Origin: Chondrilla cf. caribensis
Lineage: Eukaryota; Porifera; Demospongiae; Chondrillida; Chondrillidae
DNA length: 64,000 nucleotides
Direction of reading: 5' to 3'
Assembly: GCA_964020155.1 (NCBI GenBank)
Contig: OZ026561.1
Location: 2,809,047 to 2,873,046, forward strand
Made by a program: the position numbers and the translations under genes
The notes under the pieces: model-generated
Seen by the model: the letters and a program-made list of their open reading frames with translations, nothing else
Databases searched by the model: none
Told to the model about the DNA's origin: nothing
Shown here: one piece after another, positions 55,501 through 64,000 of the stretch
Layout: every line of letters begins with the position of its first letter
Numbering within the stretch: the stretch's first letter is position 1

Positions 55501-57225
55501 CATTGTCATAACACCCCTTACTTTTATCACCACTCCACAGAAGCTACATAATCCCCATCCACTCAACACCCATGCATGTTTTGACACTCAAATGAGTCAG
55601 CATACATTTGTATCACTTAAGAATCATGTATTGTAACTCAGAAAATGACATTATTGATATTGGACATTTGGGAGGAGGTCCATATATTATGTCTTGGTGG
55701 ACTCCTGGGGTAACATGGAACTATGTTAGCTCTGATAACGAATCATGTGTAAATGAAACACATATTATATCAGCGTCATTACTCAGATTGTACATCCCAA
55801 AAATGCTTACCTGAAAAGTATCCTAATCCGAAATGCCATATGGCAGTTTGCTGAATAGGCAGATACTCGAAGTTTAAAATGCTTCTAAGAATCCTAATCT
55901 CAGTTAGTAAAAAATCAACGAGAGTAGCGACAGGATACTTGCACCTGCAGGCCTGTACACGGGGTTCGAGGGGGTTCAACCGAACTCCCCTTTGTGTCTA
56001 TACATTGAAATGAAAAAATGCTCTTATCCAAGTGTCAACATTGTCTAGGGCACAAATGATCAAAATTTCACAGTAATTCGATCTGATACAAAGGTGATGC
56101 AGACACCCCATATATTATGATGCAATGATTATGTAGACTGGAATCAGCTAATTTTGATTCTGATTCAGCACAGCAGATATTATTGAGCTCTGTGTATATA
56201 TACATATATTTGTGACATGACCAGACATAAGCTGCATGTACGTGTTGCTTAATTTAATATTAAACGTTCAATGATGATCTATATAATTGTGATGGCATGC
56301 ATGTCTGATTACAGGTGGATATGAACTGGACTGAAAATGTAACCCCCCTTTTGTAAAGCCTGCGTACGGGCCTGATCTGCAAAATCATTTTTTAACTCAG
56401 AGCTCGTCTGAACCATCCATTTTTGTTGTTGCGCAATTAGAATTCAGAGTGAAGAAACTTATTGTCGCTCGGTTTCTGTACATGTAACCAGCGAACGAAT
56501 CTAGTAATGTCTGGCATGACCTACGTAGAAGATCAGAGTATTGTAACAACTATTAACTCCGAAGAAGTTATATTGCTGGCTTATCTGACTCAAAAATGAT
56601 GCTTTCACAAGACCCTCTTAGAAGCTGTATTGCCTCAACTATTGAAACCTAAACCGAGGACATGCAATGCTCTGTATCACAACGAAAAGGACCGTTTCTC
56701 ATTATTCTCCATAAGGTATCAGTCCACGTCCGACCATCCATACAAATATTTGATCTGTGGTTGTTTTCAGGTAGTTGAATTTCTGCCTAATTTTCAGGAC
56801 GCTCAAAGCGCTTATTTGGAGTTAAATGCTCGGAGCTTTTAAGTCATGGTAGACATTAGCAGATTCATTCGTTGGTTATGAAAAGCGGGCGACCGATTAT
56901 GCCTTGCGCCCGATATATAAAGCTGTAGATCCAGGTGCTAGCTACAAGCTATAGAGTGAATATCACTCCTCTTCGGCTTCAACGGGATAAATAGAGTGTA
57001 GATCACCGCGTATGCTCGTTAACGCCTAGGAGTGAATATTCACCACATAGGAGTGAATAGTAATTGGAGTGAACATCACCAGGAATTTTTAACAGTGCAA
57101 TTATTGTAAAGCATTTCATAATTTTATTACTAATTTCATTCACTCCTCACGAAATAATATATCAAGTTCCAGCAACCTTGATTTTTTATATTATACAGAA
57201 GGCTTTACGTAGTACATATTATTTT
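55501..57225. other. No firm gene
   Basis: A plus-strand frame at 55629-55811 reads GHLGGGPYIMSWWTPGVTW and might be a last exon of the Tnp2-like gene, but I cannot connect it. Positions 56950-57090 repeat the words GGAGTGAATATTCACC and GTGAATATCACTCC. The rest is AT-rich with no recognised feature. Confidence 0.4.
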
Positions 57226-57229
57226 CATT

Positions 57230-57360
57230 TCGACTCCATATGTGTATGTATGTTTTTGTATGTTTGTGTGTGTGTTTCCATGTTTGTGTGTGTATATATG
57301 TGTGTTTGGATTATTATGGTTACATGTTTGTGTGTGAGTGTGTGTGAATGTTTGTGTGTG
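57230..57360. repeat. Imperfect GT-rich stretch
   Basis: TGTGTGTATGTTTTTG-type GT runs with frequent interruptions; a decayed microsatellite. Confidence 0.7.
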
Positions 57361-57910
57361 TTCTTCGCACACCAAGTCCACATTCAATACAACACACTAC
57401 ATCATCTGTACCTGAACAGGAGACGTACCGGCTGTAATGAACACTCTGTTAATCATATTACTACTTTATGCTGTGTTGTAGTTCATCCCACATAATACAT
57501 GATGGTGGTCAGTAGGTTAGTCAAAACAATAACACTGGTAGACTCCCACAAAGCTATACATACCTTATCATGTTCCTAGATGCATACACTCCTCTCATTC
57601 ACACATGCTCATGCTCACGGTCAGTAGGTTAGTCAAAACAATAACACTGGTAGACTCCCACAAAGCTATACATACCTTGTCATGTTCCTAGATGCATACA
57701 CTCCTCTCATTCACACATGCTCACGCTCATGCTCTCATGACTCACACACCAAGTCCACATTCAATACATGGTACTACTTAATCTATTGTGTGCAAGTATC
57801 AATATTATAGTGTTCAGTAGATTCATCGAAACAATAACAATGGTGGGATCCACACAGTTTGGCATACCACATGTCCCTGGATGACATGATGTGGTATTTG
57901 TATGTTTTCC

Positions 57911-57913
<3 letters not shown>

Positions 57914-57976
<63 letters not shown>

Positions 57977-57978
57977 AT
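57914..57978. repeat. GT microsatellite
   Basis: A pure GT tract in the first copy of the large duplicated block. Confidence 0.95.
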
Positions 57979-58142
57979 GTGTACACTCTGATGCTTAATG
58001 TGTTTTGTGTACATATGTCAGTAATTCCCGACTCTGCTACATACAAGTTTCTTACAAAATCGCTCACAGAAAATGTATTTATACATTTTGAACACGATAT
58101 TTTATCTCTATTTAATGTATTATATATGTGTTTGTCTGTTTG

Positions 58143-58317
<175 letters not shown>

Positions 58318-58988
58318 ATAGGAGTGTATGCATACATGCATACTTATTCGTACATATACTAGGTTGCAGGTTTCTATTAGTTGTACAGTGGGTGCAGGTG
58401 TACTCGAGACATTTGAGAACAGCTTAGGTATGTACTAAGTTCTTTACATAATTGTTCATATTTCATCCCACCAATTATATAACACATGATAGTGCTCGGT
58501 AGATTAGTCAAACAATAACACTGATAGAATCCCACACAGCTTGGCATGCCACATCATGTTCCTAGACACACACACAAAATTTCTCACAGACCAAGTCGCA
58601 CATACGCACACACACGCACATACACAAACACACACGCACACACACACATGCACATGCACATGCACACACGAACACGGACACATGGACATACACACACACA
58701 TCGTACCATCTAGTGTGCATATATTTGTATGTTTCTCTCTCTGTGCCTGTGTGTGCGTGTGTGTATGTGTGTGTGTGTGCGTGCCTGCATGTGTGCGTCT
58801 GTGCGTTTGTGCACCTATACATAGGAGTTTATGCACACGTGCATGCATATTCATACATATGCTAGGTTGCAGGTGGCTGTTAGTTGAACAGTAGGTGTAG
58901 GTGTACTCTAGTCATCTGAGAACAGCTCAGGTATGTACTAAGTTCATTACATAATCGTTCATATTTCATCCCACCAATTATAAAACAC

Positions 58989-59158
58989 ATAGGAAGGGGG
59001 GGCCAGGGGGGCCATGGCCCCCCCACTTATCACAAAGGTGGGACCAAGAATGTCTATGTAGAGTATTGCATGCATGGACACAATTTCAATATTAATCATG
59101 AGTTCAGCACCATGGCCTTTAGGCCCCCCCACTTGTCAAACCATTCCTCCGCCTATGT
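58989..59158. mobile_element. Small MITE with poly-G/C ends
   Basis: CATAGGAAGGGGGGGCCAGG on the left faces CATTCCTCCGCCTATG on the right, and an internal GCCATGGCCCCCCC and GGCCCCCCCACTTGTC lie near the ends. The paralogous site near 58475 (TAACACATGATAGTGC) lacks the insert, which supports insertion. The exact target duplication is unclear (about 8 bp, imperfect); hAT type is likely. Confidence 0.6.
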
Positions 59159-59592
59159 AACAAATGATAGTGCTCAGTAGGTTAGTTTAAACAATAACAT
59201 TGGTAGAATCCCACACAGCTTAGCATGCCACATCATGTTCCTGGACACACACACACACAAAATCCTGTGTTGTAGTTCATCCCACATAATACATGATAGT
59301 GGTCAGTAGGTTAGTCAAAACAATAACACTGGTAGACTCCCACAAAGCTATACATACCATATCATGTTCCTAGATGCATACACTCCTCTCATTCACACAT
59401 GCTCACGCTCATGCTCTCATGACTCACACACCAAGTCCACATTCAATACATAGTACTACTTTATCTAGTGTGTGCAAATATCAATATTATAGTGTTCAGT
59501 AGATTTATCGAAACAATAACAATGGTGGGATCCACACAGTTTGGCATACCACATGTCCCTGGATGACATGATGTGGTATTTGTATGTTTTCC

Positions 59593-59596
<4 letters not shown>

Positions 59597-59664
<68 letters not shown>

Positions 59665-59665
59665 A
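59597..59665. repeat. GT microsatellite
   Basis: A GT tract in the second copy of the large duplicated block. Confidence 0.95.
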
Positions 59666-59799
59666 TGCATGCATGTGTACACTCTGATGCTTAATGTGTT
59701 TGTGTACATATGTCAGTATTTCCCAACTCTTAGTCAAAATGAAGCTTGTGAGGTGAGTATGAAGTCAAAATTTACCATAATATTATTGCGCACATGACA

Positions 59800-61190
59800 A
59801 TGATGTATGCACTGTATAATAACAATTTCTGCTATTTGCACCGGTGCAATGTAAAAGGGACTCCCTGTACTAGAATTTGCATGTGCCTGTATAGACAATG
59901 CTGCTTACTTGGGTAATGTACCATCGAAGGTGCAGAATTGAAAATAGACTATTGCATATAATATTATGGTCAGTATCTATGCACAGCAAGGCACACTCTG
60001 GTACCTTGTTGGAGACACATTGTGGTATAACAACGAAATGAAAGTGAGAAGTTATGAATGTAATTCACAATAATAATATTATAAGCAATGACATGTAAAG
60101 AAAGTACTAGTTACTACATGTTCTCTGTGCTACACTGCAATGTTTGTGCATAAGTGTGTGTGTGTGTGTGTGTGTGCCTATTTTCTTGGTCCATGTACAT
60201 ATTATACTTTCTATTATACATACATACATGTGATTATAATATGTGCATACTAAATGTGTGTGTACAAAGTGCATGCATATGAATGTGTGTAAGTTAATAT
60301 GTACAGTGTATATGTGTATCACACGCATAACCATACATTTATGTGGTGTTTGCATTGCATGGTCTCACCCTCATATATACACAAAGTACACATATTATCG
60401 TATGCATAATAATGATATGACACATTGTATGTGGCTGGAAAATGAATAAGCACCCCTAGAAAGAGCATGGATACCACGAACAATGTCTACAGTTACAAAT
60501 TTAATTGTGACCTCCACAGAAACCTGAAGCTGTGATCTTGAAGCTTTCTATTATACATACACAAATACAGCTAGTAGCTACATACATGTACGTACTGTAA
60601 TCAATTACACATTACTTGATAATTGTAATCTAATTGTAATTGAGATTTTTTTCACTGAAGTAATTGTAATGGTAATTGATTACATTCAACTTTTTTGCGT
60701 AATTGATGCACAATTACACAATTACATGCAATTACATTCGTCCTTGCTCCCCTGGATATGAAAAGACTTCTACTCAATGAGGGGTATGGTAAGGTATATA
60801 TGCAGTTCTATGTAAGGCAGGTCAAGTTGTTAGCCATTGTTGAGGATCAACTCTGGTGACCAGCCAAGCAAACACACCAGCCCCACACAACCACACTGTT
60901 CTGGTAGGAAGTGAGTATCAGAGTGCGATAGCAGTCTATATGTAGGGATGACGCGAAAACAAAATGGCGGCCCTATACCTCCCATACATTACAGTTCCAC
61001 AAAATATCGCCTATGGAAAGGCATTAAACCCAGGCGAACACTCAGGAGTCATTTTCCGCTGATTTGAGAATTATTGAAACTACTAACAAGTGAAAAGAAC
61101 TTAGTTGAAGTGGCGAACCGGCGAAAGGTCGAAAAAATGATTAAAAGTCAAAATTTCGAACCGCTGTCCACCAATAATGATATTTAGACT
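59800..61190. other. No gene recognised
   Basis: It contains a short GT tract near 60153-60176, an AATTGTAATTG-rich low-complexity stretch at 60600-60750, and otherwise AT-rich DNA without exon signals. Confidence 0.5.
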
Positions 61191-61674
61191 CGGTTCGCCA
61201 ACGAAGATATTATTTTTCTTCCCTGCCTTGCCAGGGACGGCATGTGACATTTTGTGTATATTTGCCTTTACCCCTATGTCCGAGGCTTTGGTTTTGTTTT
61301 CGTTTTTTATTCTATCGTTATTCCTTGATTTGAATAACGATCGTTTTGTCACTCGCTGGTCAACGCGGTCAACAGAAATCTTATCCACTGTATACTAAAA
61401 ATTATATATTAAAACAATCAATTGAAACTATCGCTTTCAAATTATTCGATGGACAACGATCATATCTGATTTCGGTACGTCGTCGATCGACTCCTCAGTA
61501 GGGATCAGGTAAACTTGGTGGTCGGCCACGTAAGGCATTTTCGAAGACTTCCGAAATTGACACCTATGATCTCGAATGACGCTTCAAACGATTTCTGACG
61601 TGTTTGCTGCACACAGTATAAATAGTGAGGGTTTGTGATGCAGTACAGTGTAGAGTAATAGATTGAGGCATAGA
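61190..61674 (+). promoter_or_regulatory. Promoter and upstream block of glycosyltransferase copy 4
   Basis: TATAAATA is at 61617-61624, 51 bp before the ATG. The homologous block with copy 3 starts near 61190 (TTCGCCAACGAAGATATT). The TGACG words are partly changed (GAATGACGCTTC). Confidence 0.7.
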
Positions 61675-62997
61675 ATGGCTACTATAATAAGAATTGCCCG
61701 ATATTGTACCCCCCGTACTTGGATTTGGTTCGCAAAAATGTTCCTGATGACAACTGTGATGTTTATAGTCTCATACTTTGTTTACAAACATGTTTTTACA
61801 GCTGATGCTGGGATTGTTAGTCTTTCCAGAATTAAAATTGAACAGCAGGAAGGTTCACTTCATCCGAACCCATCCAGTTCTACTGCTGGCAAGGCTACCC
61901 CTTCCAAAAACATCATCATACAGCAAGAAGACTCAATTCATCAAAGTCCACCCAGTTCCGTTCCTGACAGTGTAATCCTTTCCAAGAATGAAACAAAGAA
62001 ACAGCAATTTAATCCTATGTCAGATCAGACATTCTTCAGGAATGTGACAGCTACTGTCAATAAGAACTGTCAGTTTACATTATCAAATCCTTATGTTTAT
62101 TTCAACAAGGAGCCCTGCTGTGAATATGGAAGAGACAAGTCTCTAGAAGAGCTTTGTGGACAGGTGAATGAAACCACTCTAGGGAACAAAACACCTCTTG
62201 GTGATCTGTGCACCTGTATTGATTTCATGGCCTGTAAAATGGTAATTATGACAGGAATATCATCAAATCACTATTCTGAAGCACAAGATGGAATAGCTTC
62301 TGCTCAAACCTTTCACCCAAATACAACTATAATTGTCCTCAACCTGGGCCTAAAAGATGAAGAAGTGAGACAACTTAATAGCTTGCGCAATGTAAGAGTG
62401 GTGAGGTATCCTTTTGAAAAGTATCCACCTCATGTGAAAACATTGATGAATTATGCTTGGAAGGTATTGGGAGTTTACAATGCATTACATGAATACGAGA
62501 TTGTTTTCTGGATGGATGCAAGTGTCCGAATCATAGCGCCATTGACAGATAAACCTCTCCACGGCCTACAAGTTTTCCCTTTCAGAGGTGAGGCAAATGG
62601 TTTTTATGATGCGGCATACACTTATGACAGTACCTACAAAAGGTTTGGAGTTACTCGTCGTGAGATGAGCAGAAGGTACCAAGTTCGAGGAACCTTACAC
62701 CTTTCTCGTAACTGCTCTTTCTTGCATCAATATCTCTACGATGATTATGTACAGTGTGTCCTTGACAAAGATTGCATCCATCCTCCGAATTCAACAGTGT
62801 ATTGCCCTAAGAGTAGTAAAGGTCCATATCCAGAAGTGATACAAAATATAGGCTGTTTCAGGTATGACCAAAGCATATTAACCATTCTGGTGTACAGAAA
62901 TTTTAACATAACTAAGGATGCTCCTTGTATAGCAAGTTTACATGACTCGCTGACTGTAAAAAGGGCTCCAACGCAATGTTTTAACATTCAACACTGA
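61675..62997 (+). CDS. DUF1647-like type II membrane glycosyltransferase, copy 4
   Basis: Intact, 440 codons from the ATG at 61675. The anchor, stem and lumenal domain are as in copies 1 and 2 (TGISSNHYSEAQDGI, EIVFWMDASVRI, TYKRFGVTRREMSRRYQV). It is closest to copy 3, with which it shares VLGVYNALHE and TDKPLH. It has a six-residue net deletion relative to copies 1 and 2 at the CPKIVSFPP region (reads CPKSSKGPYPE), close to the place where copy 3 carries its large deletion. AATAAA follows at 63044. Start chosen as in the other copies because the upstream frame begins only with TTG. Confidence 0.8.
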   Translation: MATIIRIARYCTPRTWIWFAKMFLMTTVMFIVSYFVYKHVFTADAGIVSLSRIKIEQQEGSLHPNPSSSTAGKATPSKNIIIQQEDSIHQSPPSSVPDSVILSKNETKKQQFNPMSDQTFFRNVTATVNKNCQFTLSNPYVYFNKEPCCEYGRDKSLEELCGQVNETTLGNKTPLGDLCTCIDFMACKMVIMTGISSNHYSEAQDGIASAQTFHPNTTIIVLNLGLKDEEVRQLNSLRNVRVVRYPFEKYPPHVKTLMNYAWKVLGVYNALHEYEIVFWMDASVRIIAPLTDKPLHGLQVFPFRGEANGFYDAAYTYDSTYKRFGVTRREMSRRYQVRGTLHLSRNCSFLHQYLYDDYVQCVLDKDCIHPPNSTVYCPKSSKGPYPEVIQNIGCFRYDQSILTILVYRNFNITKDAPCIASLHDSLTVKRAPTQCFNIQH

Positions 62998-63339
62998 CTG
63001 AATAATAGAACATCCAATTTACTTAGTTTGTCATTTTTAGGTTAATAAACACTCTTAGTCAATGGTGTTGAGTTAAGCAACATTTATCAAATGAAGTATG
63101 AAATATACATTTTTGTTTCAGACAAGTGTATTATACAAATTGTAAAGCAATTAATAAATTTCTTGTGTATTCATATTTGAACTGAGTTAATTCAGTGAAC
63201 TTTAATTTTATTTTAGTAATATTATGAGTGAATGACATTATAATAAAATGTCGTATCTATTAATACATTGATTCGACATAATCAACAATATACAATGCAT
63301 TGTGGACATCATACATTTTGCAGATATTATTATTATGTG

Positions 63340-63740
63340 TGTGCATGCAACAGCACATTTGTGGGTAAAAAAATGCTACTCAAAGGAAACATGAAGATGA
63401 TCTGTCAGTGAACACAATAACATGGTACTGCGACGCCTGGTGCTGCGGACTTGGGGACAGAGTTCGGAGTATCGGGTTTTCTCATGTTTGCCATGATTTT
63501 GAATAGGCTGTTGCTTGTAAAGTGGAGGCAGCCGTTTGAGGTCAAACACCAGAACAATATATTTGAACCTGCAGCGATTGACTGGAACGTGGATCAAGCC
63601 ATAGTGGATAAATATAAACTCTCAAAGCTGTCAAAAGCATCTGCGAACATGATGATGACGGCCTCTTCAAAAAGCCAAAGAGCCAACCTTATTGAGAAAT
63701 TTATTACCAGGAACATTGGCACGTCAGAATCAAACACACA
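63340..63740 (+). pseudogene. Fucosyltransferase-like exon, copy 4 (broken)
   Basis: The block with TGGTACTGCGACGCCTGG (63422) continues through ILNRLLLVKWRQPFEVKHQ and NIFEPAAIDWNVDQAIVDK. The GLGDR motif region is shifted in frame (reads GLGTEFGVSGFL), and a 6-bp insertion encodes an extra YK before LSKLSK. The frame then enters the CA tract. Confidence 0.5.
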
Positions 63741-63745
63741 CATGT

Positions 63746-63848
<103 letters not shown>

Positions 63849-64000
63849 CACACTTGTACAATACTTGTAGGGATTTCCAGGGACATACATACACATTGAA
63901 CCCTTTGTCTATACATAGGTACAATACCTGCAAGATAGTATACAATAATATTATGCACTTGCATCCTGGTTGATGAATGGATCACAGGGAAAGGAATGTA

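Overview
The window is animal nuclear DNA. The evidence is GT-AG introns, AATAAA signals downstream of genes, TATA promoters, animal-type genes (prolyl oligopeptidase, an alpha-1,3-fucosyltransferase, MCM10-like exons) and animal-type transposons (Tnp2/CACTA, pogo, hAT, LINEs). AT-rich sequence, compact introns and very long CA/GT microsatellites would fit a sponge or another early-branching animal; that is an inference, and no marker here names the species.

The left 30 kb and the last 3 kb hold an array of segmental duplications. Each unit carries a TATA promoter, a roughly 446-codon type II membrane protein of DUF1647-like glycosyltransferase type, then a second Golgi-type gene (fucosyltransferase-like, broken in every copy here) that runs into a CA microsatellite. 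Glycosyltransferase copies lie at 6011, 19428, 26782 (broken) and 61675, and a fifth unit survives only as a relic near 15.8-16.5 kb. Between units lie middle exons of prolyl oligopeptidase (13.0-15.3 kb, decayed), a decayed pogo-type transposase with a C-terminal PHD finger (16.8-19.2 kb), MCM10-like exons (24-26 kb) and two truncated LINEs. The segment at 1.5-4.1 kb duplicates 22.6-26.3 kb, partly inverted. The last two exons of prolyl oligopeptidase lie separately at 30.8-31.9 kb.

The centre (33.3-43.6 kb) is a 10.3-kb CACTA-type transposon with CACAGCGAAAA ends and an exact 3-bp target duplication (CAC). It sits inside a 128-bp-unit minisatellite. It carries three genes: a two-exon Tnp2-type transposase (one premature stop), an uninterrupted five-exon coiled-coil accessory gene, and a single-exon protein kinase that keeps all the catalytic residues I can check. 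A large intron of the accessory gene holds a second, inverted array of the same minisatellite, itself interrupted by a 665-bp MITE. Kinase cargo in a CACTA element is the most unusual arrangement in the window.

From 44 to 55.5 kb there is a frameshifted alpha-1,3-fucosyltransferase and a second Tnp2-like gene. One intron of that gene received a 4.6-kb element, which encodes a third, many-exon and apparently intact Tnp2-like transposase, and a 1.3-kb hAT remnant beside it. The termini of the 4.6-kb element match the end of the pogo/PHD element at 19.1 kb. From 57 to 60 kb lie diverged tandem duplications and GT arrays with no gene I can name, before the last glycosyltransferase unit.
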